Assembly: GCA_036398095.1 (NCBI GenBank) | Contig: DASWHR010000043.1 | Coordinates: 1 to 44,275, forward strand | Source: DASWHR01 sp036398095 | Lineage (GTDB): Bacteria; Actinomycetota; AC-67 | Direction of reading: 5' to 3' | DNA length: 44,275 nt | Shown here: one piece after another, positions 8,198-15,962 of the stretch | How the letters are laid out: each line of letters starts with the position of its first letter | Position numbering within the stretch: position 1 is the stretch's first letter | The notes under the pieces: generated by a model | The model's input: only the letters and a program-made list of their open reading frames with translations | Told to the model about the DNA's origin: nothing | The model's database searches: none | Program-made: the position numbers and the translations under genes

Positions 8198-9202
8198 TCA
8201 CAGGCCGATGCGAAGGTCGAAGCCCGTGCCCAGCAGATCCTTCATGAACGGATGCTGCCGGTTGCCCGTGCGGTCCAGCACCAGCGGGCGCCCGTACTCG
8301 AACGCTTCCTGGACGGTGACGACGCCGTCCTCGTTCAAGTCGGCGAGTCCCATCTTGATGCCGCGCACGACGGTGTTGTAGCCGAACACCGAATAGTTGA
8401 CCTTCGGATCTTCGTAGCTCAGCTCGGATTCGGGCGAGGAGTAGGTCAGCAGACGGCCCGGAGCGAACATGCCCCTATCGTCGAAACCCCCGGCGCGGCA
8501 GACGGCCATGTTGATCCACATCTTCGCCGCCGCCACCCGGCCCATCGACGCGCCCAGCTCGCCGTCCGACATCAGGCTGTTGTCGGAGAGCCACAGGCCG
8601 ACGTCGCGCCGCTCGCCGTCGCGATCCACGTCGCTCTTGAAAGGCTTTTCGTGCCCCGAGTAATGGAACACCACGACCGAGCGCGCATCGGCTTTCGACG
8701 CGAGCCATTTCAGGCCTTCGCGAACTTGCGGCATCGTCGCCGAACGGTTTCCGATGAGCAGCACGTGATCGGGAAGCCATCCGTGGGCGACCAGGAGCTG
8801 GCGCAGCGCGACGGCGTCTTGATACGAGCCGATGTTGTCGCGCGTGCGACCCGCGTAGTCGTTGATTCCGATCAACAGCGCCCAATGGAAACTAGCCGGG
8901 TTGCCTTCGATCTGGCGCGCGTTCCGGTGCGCCGCCGTGATCGCCGCCGGGATCGGCGCGCGCGCGGCCGCTTGCGCGGGTTCGGCGGGAAGCGTGGGAG
9001 GGGGCGGGCCCTCATCGGTGACGGGGAAGGGGATCGCGTTCGGATCCGGTTCGATGAAGCGCAGCGCCAATCCGGCCGCGGCGGTCTCGGGCGGCTCGAT
9101 CGCCATGCGTGCCGACACCCGGACGCCGGCCACGACCACCGAGGCGGACAGGACAACGACGACGGCCGTCGAAAGATGGCGAACCAGGCGAGTGCGAGTC
9201 AT
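8198..9202 (-). CDS. Secreted metacaspase-like protease with EF-hand loop (paralogue A)
   Basis: The 334-aa product has an N-terminal membrane or signal segment (about 12-30), a Pro/Ala-rich linker to about 90 and a caspase-like fold. WALLIGINDYAG (107-118) matches the first strand of C14 proteases. His184 in FHYSGHE and Cys235 in MAVCRAGG are the expected dyad; in metacaspases the Cys motif is usually DxCHSG. A canonical EF-hand loop, D288-x-N-x-D-G-x-V-x-x-x-E299, lies near the C-terminus, and a second acidic loop DVDRDGERRD follows the catalytic His. Calcium-dependent activity, known for several metacaspases, is a reasonable inference. A possible -10 box TACAAT lies on the minus strand at 9281-9276. 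The nearest relative here is the gene immediately upstream. Substrate unknown. Confidence 0.75.
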   Translation of the reverse strand: MTRTRLVRHLSTAVVVVLSASVVVAGVRVSARMAIEPPETAAAGLALRFIEPDPNAIPFPVTDEGPPPPTLPAEPAQAAARAPIPAAITAAHRNARQIEGNPASFHWALLIGINDYAGRTRDNIGSYQDAVALRQLLVAHGWLPDHVLLIGNRSATMPQVREGLKWLASKADARSVVVFHYSGHEKPFKSDVDRDGERRDVGLWLSDNSLMSDGELGASMGRVAAAKMWINMAVCRAGGFDDRGMFAPGRLLTYSSPESELSYEDPKVNYSVFGYNTVVRGIKMGLADLNEDGVVTVQEAFEYGRPLVLDRTGNRQHPFMKDLLGTGFDLRIGL

Positions 9203-9347
9203 AGGCTTTCGTGATGTTTCGGTGCGGACCGGCCGCGTTCCTTCCGCTCGAAGGGATCGCCCGGCTTCGGGTCAATTGTACGGGGCAATCCCGCCGGCGC
9301 CCGCCGCGCCGGTCGCCCGAGCCCGCTGCCCGCGCTCGCCGCAGGCG

Positions 9348-10193
9348 TTAGCGAGGGGGAGCCAATGTGAACTCCCCCGACCAGCGATCGCTCATCCAGG
9401 GATGCTGCCGGCCTTGCGTGTAGCTCATAACCGGGCCGCGCGAATACCAGAACGCCTCCTCGACGCTCACCTTGCCGTCGCGGTTGGCGTCGGCTCGTTT
9501 GTTTCGCATCCCGTCGACGATCGTGAAGTATCCGAACCAGGTATGGCCGAGCGCGGGCGTGACGAAGGCGAGTTCGAACGGAGCGGACGCCCAGGTGATC
9601 ACGCGGTTCGGTTTGGACATTCCCGGGTCGCTGAAGCCGGCTGCCCGGCAGGCGGAGATATGGATCCACATGCGGTAGGCGTTGACGCGGCCCAATTCGC
9701 GGCCGAGCTCGCCGTCGAGGATGTATCGGTTGTCGGACGCCCAGATGGCCACGTCCTGGGTTTCGCCGTCGCCGTCCGCCCACGTGCGGAACGGCTTTTC
9801 ATGACCCGAATAGTGGAACACGGCGAGCGAGCGGCTGTTGGACTTGCTCGCCAGCCAGCCGATGGCGCGCAGAATCTGATAGCGGCTCGCGGACAAGCTT
9901 GTCACCATGTAGATGTGATCGGGACGCCACCCGAGGCTCAGCAGATAGTCGCGCAGCGCCCACGCGTCCTGCGCCGATCCGAAAGAGTCGCCGGTGGATC
10001 CCGCATAGTCGGTAACGCCGACGATCACGGCCCAGTAGAAGCTGTTCGGGACTCCGTCGATCTGCCGGGCATCCCAGACGGAGCCGGTTGCCGCCGCAGC
10101 GGGCGACGCGACGAGCGGCGCGGCGATCAAAGACCCGGTCGCCACGGCAAGCGCGACGATGTGAGCGATGCTCGTGCGCGTAAACCGTGACAT
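9348..10193 (-). CDS. Secreted metacaspase-like protease with EF-hand loop (paralogue B)
   Basis: The 281-aa product has a signal peptide (about 1-35, ending SPAAAA) followed directly by the caspase-like domain: no Pro-rich linker as in paralogue A. The dyad is His131 in FHYSGHE and Cys182 in ISACRAAG. The EF-hand loop is D235-A-N-R-D-G-K-V-S-V-E-E246, and the second acidic loop is ADGDGETQD, directly after the HEKPF motif. The two paralogues share ARQI-G-P-SF-W, DYAG, the HYSGHEKPF block, DGELG and the EF-hand, so they are a divergent tandem pair. A GGGAGAGGA Shine-Dalgarno precedes the ATG. The cysteine lacks the preceding Asp of classical metacaspases, so the family label is tentative. Confidence 0.75.
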   Translation of the reverse strand: MSRFTRTSIAHIVALAVATGSLIAAPLVASPAAAATGSVWDARQIDGVPNSFYWAVIVGVTDYAGSTGDSFGSAQDAWALRDYLLSLGWRPDHIYMVTSLSASRYQILRAIGWLASKSNSRSLAVFHYSGHEKPFRTWADGDGETQDVAIWASDNRYILDGELGRELGRVNAYRMWIHISACRAAGFSDPGMSKPNRVITWASAPFELAFVTPALGHTWFGYFTIVDGMRNKRADANRDGKVSVEEAFWYSRGPVMSYTQGRQHPWMSDRWSGEFTLAPPR

Positions 10194-10447
10194 ATGTGGT
10201 CCTCTCCCAGGCGCTCGGCCGGCGGGCGCCGACGCCTTCAGTCATCCTGCGGGACCATCCTGCGGGGACCGGAATCGCGAGGCCATCCTCCATCGTTGTC
10301 ATTCCGGGCGCCCCGATGGGTCAGCTGGGGCGGGGGCGCGCCCAGGGGTGCGGGGCGAAAAGAGGAAGAAAGCACAGAAGCGGGAGAAGGAATTTCTCCA
10401 AAATCCGACGGCGTTAGTATGATTCCAACGTTCACACGAGGGAGAAC
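10194..10447 (+). promoter_or_regulatory. Divergent intergenic region with the moeZ promoter
   Basis: The region separates paralogue B (minus) from moeZ (plus). The clearest element is a -10 box TATGAT at 10418-10423, extended upstream as TTAG. A TTCTCC at 10394-10399 lies 18 nt upstream as a weak -35. A 6-bp inverted repeat GGAGAA/TTCTCC with a 5-nt loop (10383-10399) overlaps that -35 and could be an operator. GAGGGAGA is the Shine-Dalgarno for the GTG at 10448. Confidence 0.45.
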
Positions 10448-11662
10448 GTGCCAATGCCCGATCACAGTCCCGATCAGACCGGTCAGAACGGCCTACGGCG
10501 GCCACCGCCGCTCGTCGAGCCGGTCGATTCGCTGACCAACGACGAGATCCGTCGCTACTCGCGCCATCTGATCATCCCGGACGTGGCGATGACGGGGCAG
10601 AAGCGCATGAAGAACGCGAAGGTCCTGTGCATCGGGGCCGGCGGGCTCGGATCACCGGTGGCGATGTACCTGGCGGCCGCCGGCGTCGGCACGATCGGGC
10701 TGGTGGATTTCGATGTCGTGGACGAGACGAATCTTCAGCGCCAAATCATGCACGGCACCTCGGATGTCGGCCGGCCGAAGCTGGATTCGGCCGAGGACCG
10801 GCTTCGCGAGATCAATCCGAATGTGAACGTCGTCAAGCACCAAACCTTCGTGACGAGCGATAACGCGCTCGATCTGTTCCGGGACTACGACTTGATCGTG
10901 GACGGCTCCGACAACTTCCCGACTCGCTATCTGGTCAACGATGCGTGCGTGCTGCTCGGCAAACCGTACGTCTGGGGCTCCATCTATCGGTTCGACGGTC
11001 AGCTTTCGGTGTTTTGGGCCGAGTACGGGCCGTGCTATCGATGCCTGTTCCCAGAGCCGCCGCCGCCGGGCATGGTGCCGTCGTGCGCCGAGGGCGGCGT
11101 GCTGGGGATGTTGTGCGGAACGGTCGGCTCCCTCCAGACCACGGAGGCCGTGAAGATGATCACCGGAGCCGGCGAGCCGATGATCGGACGCATGCTCATC
11201 TACGACGCACTCGAGCTGACCTTTCGGGAGCTAAAGGTTCGCAAAGATCCCGAGTGCCCGGTGTGCGGGAAGAATCCGACGGTCACCGAGCTGATCGACT
11301 ACGACGCGTTCTGCGGCGTTACCGACGACGTCGCACAGTTTGCGGCGCAGCTTTCGATCACGCCGCGCGAGCTCGAGGACTTGCGCGGCAAGGAAGACGT
11401 CTATCTGCTCGACGTGCGCGACCCGCACGAGTTCGAGATCGTCCATCTGCCCGACTCGCATCTCATTCCGATGAACGAGGTGCTGGACCGGCTCTCGGAG
11501 ATCCCGCAGAGCGGAAACGTGGTCGTCCTGTGCAAGGTCGGGGCGCGCTCCGCGCAAGTGTTGCGCTATTTGCACGAGGTCGGTCTCAAGAACGTCAAGC
11601 ATCTGCACGGAGGGCTCGAAGCCTACGCGGCGCAGGTGGATCCCAGCCTGCCGCGCTACTGA
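10448..11662 (+). CDS. moeZ: MoeZ: adenylyltransferase/sulfurtransferase (ThiF/MoeB domain fused to rhodanese)
   Basis: The 404-aa product adenylates the C-terminal Gly-Gly of small sulfur-carrier proteins and then transfers sulfur, serving molybdopterin, cysteine or thioamide pathways in Actinobacteria. The E1-like domain shows the nucleotide loop GAGGLG (63-68), the zinc cysteines C196/C199 (CYRC) and C270/C273 (CPVC), and DNFPTRYLVND. The rhodanese domain spans about 305-400, with the active-site Cys362 in VVLCKVGARS. Both halves look intact, as in M. tuberculosis MoeZ. The GTG at 10448 is favoured by its Shine-Dalgarno; an ATG two codons on is an alternative. The acylphosphatase gene begins 9 bp downstream. 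Confidence 0.93.
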   Translation: MPMPDHSPDQTGQNGLRRPPPLVEPVDSLTNDEIRRYSRHLIIPDVAMTGQKRMKNAKVLCIGAGGLGSPVAMYLAAAGVGTIGLVDFDVVDETNLQRQIMHGTSDVGRPKLDSAEDRLREINPNVNVVKHQTFVTSDNALDLFRDYDLIVDGSDNFPTRYLVNDACVLLGKPYVWGSIYRFDGQLSVFWAEYGPCYRCLFPEPPPPGMVPSCAEGGVLGMLCGTVGSLQTTEAVKMITGAGEPMIGRMLIYDALELTFRELKVRKDPECPVCGKNPTVTELIDYDAFCGVTDDVAQFAAQLSITPRELEDLRGKEDVYLLDVRDPHEFEIVHLPDSHLIPMNEVLDRLSEIPQSGNVVVLCKVGARSAQVLRYLHEVGLKNVKHLHGGLEAYAAQVDPSLPRY

Positions 11663-11671
11663 TCCGCGTCC

Positions 11672-11941
11672 GTGGTCGTTCGCATTCGCGTGCTCGTCGC
11701 CGGCCGCGTCCAAGGCGTCTTCTTTCGTGCGGCCACCGCCGAGCAGGCACGGCGCGCGGGCGTGGCCGGCTCCGTCCGCAACCTCGACGACGGCCGGGTT
11801 GAGGCCGTTTTCGAAGGCCCCGAGGCATCGGTGGATTCGTTGGTCGCGTGGTGTCGCCGAGGCCCCGAGCATGCGGCGGTGTCGAGCGTGGACGCCGATC
11901 CGGAAGAGCCCAGCGGCGAGCGCGGCTTTCGAATCTTGTGA
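11672..11941 (+). CDS. acyP: Acylphosphatase
   Basis: The 89-aa product hydrolyses acyl phosphates. The family signature GRVQGVFFRAAT gives the phosphate-binding Arg19, and SVRNLDDGRVEA gives the catalytic Asn37. Its length is standard. It starts with GTG 9 nt behind the moeZ stop, so it is probably co-transcribed with it. In mycobacteria an acylphosphatase gene also stands beside smc, so the location agrees with the conserved order. Confidence 0.93.
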   Translation: MVVRIRVLVAGRVQGVFFRAATAEQARRAGVAGSVRNLDDGRVEAVFEGPEASVDSLVAWCRRGPEHAAVSSVDADPEEPSGERGFRIL

Positions 11942-12052
11942 CCTACCAAGAGTGGATCTTTCTTCCAGAGGAAGACAGCACGGAACGACCCGAAAGGGAA
12001 AACACGCAAGCGATGTTCCAAAACTTTCCAGAGAAAAGTTCCCGTCCGGGAC

Positions 12053-12081
12053 TTCTCATGGTCGGCGGGCTGGGTTATAGT
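12053..12081 (+). promoter_or_regulatory. Promoter TTCTCA-17-TATAGT
   Basis: TATAGT at 12076-12081 is one of the best -10 boxes in the window; TTCTCA at 12053-12058 sits at the ideal 17-nt distance, with a fair match to TTGACA. The expected transcription start is base 12088, the G of a GTG codon. An inverted repeat AACTTT/AAAGTT with a 7-nt loop lies just upstream, around 12021-12040, and may be a control site. Confidence 0.6.
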
Positions 12082-12087
12082 CCTCTT

Positions 12088-12138
12088 GTGAACCCCTGGG
12101 CGGCGATCCTGCCCGGCGGTCACGGGAAGAAAAACTAG
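12088..12138 (+). CDS. Leaderless 16-codon ORF (possible leader peptide)
   Basis: GTG at 12088 falls exactly on the base where transcription should start, and an open frame of 16 codons (MNPWAAILPGGHGKKN) ends at TAG 12136-12138, 32 nt before the 60-aa gene. Leaderless short ORFs that start at the first base of the transcript are common in mycobacteria. The same RNA can fold: CUGGGC pairs with GCCCGG around a 9-nt loop inside the ORF. It may be a leader peptide tuning the next gene or a free small protein; with so few codons, coding cannot be proved from one sequence. Confidence 0.45.
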   Translation: MNPWAAILPGGHGKKN

Positions 12139-12170
12139 CGGCCAACCGAGCCCTTAAAGGGGGTCGAGAT

Positions 12171-12353
12171 ATGTCGAAAGCGCTCTTCGGGTACCTCGGA
12201 GAGCCTCGTGCGTACGTGTTGCTCAAGCAGATCGCAGAGCTGAAGGCACAGGTCGCCGAGCTGGAGAAGTCATTGCAGTCCGCCGAAGCAGAAGTGATGG
12301 CGCTCCGCGCGATCGCAGACGCGAAGATGGACGAAGTCAAGGCAATGGCGTAG
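12171..12353 (+). CDS. 60-aa coiled-coil protein of unknown function
   Basis: The short product MSKALFGYLGEPRAYVLLK... has a globular first 17 residues and then one long amphipathic helix rich in Ala, Glu, Lys and Leu (about 18-58). Heptad spacing of Leu/Ile/Val (LLKQIAELKAQVAELEKSL) marks it as a coiled coil, likely a dimer or trimer. A GGGGG Shine-Dalgarno sits 7 nt upstream. The gene has its own strong promoter and two hairpin terminators, so it is a separate transcription unit between acyP and smc. No family was recognised. Confidence 0.7.
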   Translation: MSKALFGYLGEPRAYVLLKQIAELKAQVAELEKSLQSAEAEVMALRAIADAKMDEVKAMA

Positions 12354-12362
12354 CGGAAGTAG

Positions 12363-12382
12363 GGGGCCATCCCGAAGGCCCC
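12363..12382 (+). terminator. Hairpin GGGGCC/GGCCCC behind the 60-aa gene
   Basis: A 6-bp GC stem with an 8-nt loop begins 9 nt after the stop codon. It lacks its own U-run and stands just ahead of the stronger terminator at 12388. Confidence 0.5.
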
Positions 12383-12387
12383 GAGAT

Positions 12388-12420
12388 GAGCGCCCCTTCG
12401 CGGGGCGTTCTTCTATTTTC
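12388..12420 (+). terminator. Intrinsic terminator
   Basis: CGCCCC pairs with GGGGCG around a 5-nt loop; the stem can be lengthened by GAG/UUC pairing. The U-rich tail TTCTTCTATTTTC follows. This is the clearest rho-independent terminator in the window and closes the small coiled-coil unit before smc. Confidence 0.75.
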
Positions 12421-12483
12421 GGGCCACGTTTCCCCCTTCGTTTTCCACAGGCACGCATCCGTGGGGGGCTACACGCGTCGTGC

Positions 12484-12489
12484 TAGCAT
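12484..12489 (+). promoter_or_regulatory. -10 box TAGCAT for smc
   Basis: The hexamer ends 5 nt before the GTG at 12495, so the transcript would begin at or next to the start codon. No Shine-Dalgarno is present. No good -35 is seen. Confidence 0.5.
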
Positions 12490-12494
12490 CGGCC

Positions 12495-15400
12495 GTGTTT
12501 CTCAAATCCCTGTCCCTTCAAGGGTTCAAGTCGTTCGCCGACAAGACCACGCTCGAGTTCACGCCGGGCGTCTCCGTCATCGTCGGGCCGAACGGGTCCG
12601 GCAAGTCGAATCTGTCCGACGCGATCGCCTGGGTGCTCGGCGAGCAAGGCCCGAAGACGCTGCGTGGCGGCAAGATGGAAGACGTCATCTTCGCCGGCAC
12701 GCCCAAGCGCAACGGCGCCGGCCGAGCGGAAGTGTCCCTGACGATCGACAATTCGGCGGGTCTGCTGCCGATCGAGTTCACCGAAGTCACGATCACGCGG
12801 ACGATCTTCCGCGGTGGCGATTCCGAATACGCGATCAACGCGACGCCGTGCCGTCTGCTCGACGTGCAAGAGCTTCTGTCCGATAGCGGCATCGGCCGCG
12901 AGCTTCACACCATCGTCGGGCAGGGGCAGCTCGACGGCGTCCTGCAGGCGCGTCCCGAGGAGCGCCGCGCCTACATTGAAGAGGCCGCCGGAATCTTGAA
13001 GTACCGGCGCCGCAAAGAACGTGCCGTCCGCAAGCTCGACCGCACCGATACCGACATCGAGCGGCTCGGCGACGTGATCGGGGAACTTCGCCGGCAGATC
13101 CGGCCGCTCGAACAGCAAGCCGAGACGGCCAAGCGCTCGGCGCAGATTCAGGCGGATCTGGCCGCGGTGACGCTCCGCCTGTGGGTGCACGAGTATGCGA
13201 TCGTCGCCGAGGAGGGAGACCGGGAGGCCGAAGCGCGGCTGAACGCCGAAGCCGAGCAGCTCGCGGCGCGACTGCGGGAACTGTCCGCGGCGGTCGAGCG
13301 ACTCGAGACCGAATCGGCTGCGTCGTCGTCGGCCGCCGAGTCGGCCCTTTCCACCGAGTACCGGCTGTCGTCCGCGCGCGAGCGAGTCGCCGGACTTGCG
13401 CGGCTCGCCGACGAACGCGCGCGACACCTGGACGAGCTGGCGGTGCGCGCCCCGGAAGGCCAGGCCCCGCCGCCCGAACTGATCGCCGAAACCGAAGCGG
13501 AGCTTGAATCCATCCGCGCCGAGCGCGAACGGGCCGAGCAGCACGCGCGCGAGGCGGAACAGGAATGGCGCGCGCTGACCGCCGCGCAAGAGGCGGCCGC
13601 GAAAGCACGCGAGGAAATCGTGCACCTCCAAGGCGAACGCGCCGCGCTGCGCGCGGCCGTGCACGCGGCCGAGGAGGAACGCCGGCGGCTGGCCGAGCGT
13701 CGCGCGTTCCTGGCGCGCCGCAGGCAAGCCCGCGAAGACGAGATCAAGACCACCGCCGACGAGCTGCGCATCCTCGACGATCGAGAAGGCCAGCTCGAGG
13801 CGGCTCTCGACGAGGCGCGCGCCGCGCTCGGCGAAGCGCAGGCGGCCGCGAACGAATCCGCGCAGCGGCTACGAGACCTGGAGCGCCGCGCCGACGCGCT
13901 CGACGCGCGCCGAGCCGTGCTGGCCGAAGAAGCCGCCCGCGGAACCCCGGCGAATCTGATCGGAACGATTCCCGGCCTCGTCGCCGTCCTCCGCGAAACC
14001 GTGCGGCCGGCGGCCGGATGGGAGCGCGCCGCGCAGGCGGCGCTGGAGCCCGTCGCCGGCGCGATCGTCGCCGCGCGTCCCGAAGATGCCCTGCAGGCGA
14101 TTCGCACGCTGAAGTCGTCGGGCGGCCGCGGTGTCTTCGTCGCCGACGGAGCGGTCGCGACGATCCCGGCGGGCATCCGAACCGCCGAGGATGCGATCCA
14201 GCAGAGTCCCGACGCGGTGCGTGCGTTGCTGCGCGGCATCGCGCTGGCCGAGGACTTGGACGCGGCCTGGCGGATCGCGGCGGAGCATCCCGGAATCACC
14301 GTAGTCACGCGCGACGGCGATCGCATCGCCGGCGGCGTCCTGTCGGGCGGCGATCCGGAGGGACTCGGCCGCGACGTCGGTGCCGAGCTCGCCGCCGTCG
14401 ATGCGGGAATTCGCGAGAACGCGCAACGGCTGGCGAGCGCGCGGATGGAATCGGAACGCGCGGCGGGGGACGCCGGCGACGCCGGGCAGCGCGTAGCCGA
14501 GCTGATGCGGCAGGGCAACGAGGTGGATGCCGAGCTCACCGGCGTCGCCGACCACCTCGCGGAACTCGAGCGCGAAGATCACGCGGCGCAGCGCGAAGAC
14601 GCGATGATGGCCGGCCGCGTGCAAGAGATGGAGGAGCGTCTCGTCGGCGACACCGAAAAGCTTTCCGCGGTCGAATCGCGCCTGGCCCGCGCGGTCGCGG
14701 AAGAACGGCCGGTGATCGACGCCGGACAGATGGCCGCCGTCGAGCGGCGCGCCGCCGAGCGCTCGCTGCATCTGGGAGGGCTCGCCGAGCGCGAGCGAAC
14801 CGTCGCGCGCCGCGTCGAAGAGCTAAAGTCGCGCGCTCTGCGCGTCGCGCAAGAGCGCCAGGAGTGGGAACGTTCGCGCGAGGCGCGGATCGCCGCGTCG
14901 CGCAAGGCGGCGGCGATCGCAGCCGCGGCCGTGGTCACCCGCGACCGGCTCGAGATCTGGATCGAGGAGGCGCGTCGCGCGCGGTTCGCGGTGGAGGAGC
15001 GCCGCACCCGCTGCGCCGCCGAACTGGCCGAAGCCCGCCGCGAGCGTCGCGAAACGGAAACGAGCGCGGAAGAGGTTCGCGAGATGGCCCACCGCAGCGA
15101 CCTCGCGCGCGCCGAACGTTCGCATCGGCTGGCCTCGATGATCGAGCGTCTGCGCTCCGAGCACGACCTGTCGCCCGAGGAGGCCATGGCCCGGGCCGAG
15201 GTCTCGGCCGACGACGACGTGGATGACCTGCGCCGCCGCGCCAACGTGCTCGAGCGCAAGCTGGCGATGGTCGGCCGTGTGAATCCAATTGCGATGGAGC
15301 AGTATCAGGGCCTGGTGGACCGGCATGCCTTCTTGACCGAGCAGGTCACCGATCTGAAGAAGTCACGCAAAGATCTGCTTGCCGTCGTCGACGAGGTGGA

Positions 15401-15878
15401 CACGAAGATCGTCGAGATGTTCGCCGCCGCGTTCGACGACGTGCGCCGCGAGTTCGAAGATGTCTTTGTTCGCTTGTTCCCCGGCGGTGAGGGGAAGCTG
15501 ACGCTGACCGATCCCGGCAACATGCTCGACACCGGCGTCGACATCGAGGCGCGGCCCGGCGGAAAGCGCGTCAAGCGGATCTCGCTGCTGTCGGGCGGCG
15601 AGCGCTCGCTCGTCGCGATCGCGCTGCTGTCGTCGATCTTCCGCGCGCGCCCGTCGCCGTTTTACCTGCTCGACGAGGTCGAGGCGGCGCTCGACGACGT
15701 GAACCTGCACCGGTTCCTCGAGCTGGTTCGCGAATTCAAGGACGCCTCGCAAATCCTGATCGTGACGCACCAGAAGCGCACGATGGAGGTCGGCGACATC
15801 CTGTACGGCATCTCCATGGGCAACGACGGCGTCACGCGCGTCCTCGCCCAGAAGTTCGACGAGCCCGCCACGCTCTAG
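12495..15878 (+). CDS. smc: Chromosome partition protein SMC
   Basis: The 1127-aa ATPase organises and segregates the chromosome with ScpA and ScpB. The N-terminal head has Walker A GPNGSGKS (31-38). Two long Ala/Glu/Arg-rich coiled-coil arms flank a hinge at about 482-620. The C-terminal head has the LSGGE signature near 1031 and Walker B YLLDEVEAALDD near 1056. The length is normal for the family. The GTG at 12495 gives MFLKSLSLQGFKSFA, the usual SMC start; a GTG at 12480 would add five residues but lies upstream of the -10 box. A 10-bp inverted repeat follows the stop. Confidence 0.97.
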   Translation: MFLKSLSLQGFKSFADKTTLEFTPGVSVIVGPNGSGKSNLSDAIAWVLGEQGPKTLRGGKMEDVIFAGTPKRNGAGRAEVSLTIDNSAGLLPIEFTEVTITRTIFRGGDSEYAINATPCRLLDVQELLSDSGIGRELHTIVGQGQLDGVLQARPEERRAYIEEAAGILKYRRRKERAVRKLDRTDTDIERLGDVIGELRRQIRPLEQQAETAKRSAQIQADLAAVTLRLWVHEYAIVAEEGDREAEARLNAEAEQLAARLRELSAAVERLETESAASSSAAESALSTEYRLSSARERVAGLARLADERARHLDELAVRAPEGQAPPPELIAETEAELESIRAERERAEQHAREAEQEWRALTAAQEAAAKAREEIVHLQGERAALRAAVHAAEEERRRLAERRAFLARRRQAREDEIKTTADELRILDDREGQLEAALDEARAALGEAQAAANESAQRLRDLERRADALDARRAVLAEEAARGTPANLIGTIPGLVAVLRETVRPAAGWERAAQAALEPVAGAIVAARPEDALQAIRTLKSSGGRGVFVADGAVATIPAGIRTAEDAIQQSPDAVRALLRGIALAEDLDAAWRIAAEHPGITVVTRDGDRIAGGVLSGGDPEGLGRDVGAELAAVDAGIRENAQRLASARMESERAAGDAGDAGQRVAELMRQGNEVDAELTGVADHLAELEREDHAAQREDAMMAGRVQEMEERLVGDTEKLSAVESRLARAVAEERPVIDAGQMAAVERRAAERSLHLGGLAERERTVARRVEELKSRALRVAQERQEWERSREARIAASRKAAAIAAAAVVTRDRLEIWIEEARRARFAVEERRTRCAAELAEARRERRETETSAEEVREMAHRSDLARAERSHRLASMIERLRSEHDLSPEEAMARAEVSADDDVDDLRRRANVLERKLAMVGRVNPIAMEQYQGLVDRHAFLTEQVTDLKKSRKDLLAVVDEVDTKIVEMFAAAFDDVRREFEDVFVRLFPGGEGKLTLTDPGNMLDTGVDIEARPGGKRVKRISLLSGGERSLVAIALLSSIFRARPSPFYLLDEVEAALDDVNLHRFLELVREFKDASQILIVTHQKRTMEVGDILYGISMGNDGVTRVLAQKFDEPATL

Positions 15879-15880
15879 TC

Positions 15881-15924
15881 TTTGGGTGCATCAGCATCCG
15901 GAAACCAACTCTCCTGCACCCAAA
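15881..15924. repeat. Perfect 10-bp inverted repeat TTTGGGTGCA / TGCACCCAAA
   Basis: The arms are 15881-15890 and 15915-15924, separated by 24 nt, in the 84-bp gap between smc and ftsY. It begins 2 nt after the smc stop. It may be a terminator without a U-tail, a 3'-end stabiliser, or a regulator site upstream of ftsY. Confidence 0.55.
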
Positions 15925-15945
15925 ACGATGGCGCCATGCGTCGGG

Positions 15946-15951
15946 TAAGGT
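15946..15951 (+). promoter_or_regulatory. Possible -10 box TAAGGT for ftsY
   Basis: The hexamer ends 11 nt before the ftsY ATG, giving a leader of about 5 nt and no Shine-Dalgarno. The match to consensus is moderate and the call rests partly on the same arrangement before other genes. Confidence 0.35.
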
Positions 15952-15962
15952 AGCCGCTCGTC

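Noticed and set aside
5863..8247. A 794-codon plus-strand frame opposite the second subtilase
   Set aside because: It overlaps the end of mutM and the whole subtilase gene and consists of Arg/Gly/Val/Asp-rich sequence. The subtilase has a full catalytic triad and a signal peptide on the minus strand.
9276..9281. TACAAT on the minus strand as promoter of metacaspase paralogue A
   Set aside because: The hexamer is good, but no -35 fits and the gene may be read from paralogue B upstream; it was mentioned only within that gene's entry.
13148..14539. A 463-codon minus-strand frame inside smc
   Set aside because: It is a Ser/Ala/Arg-rich shadow of the Ala/Glu/Arg coiled coil of SMC.
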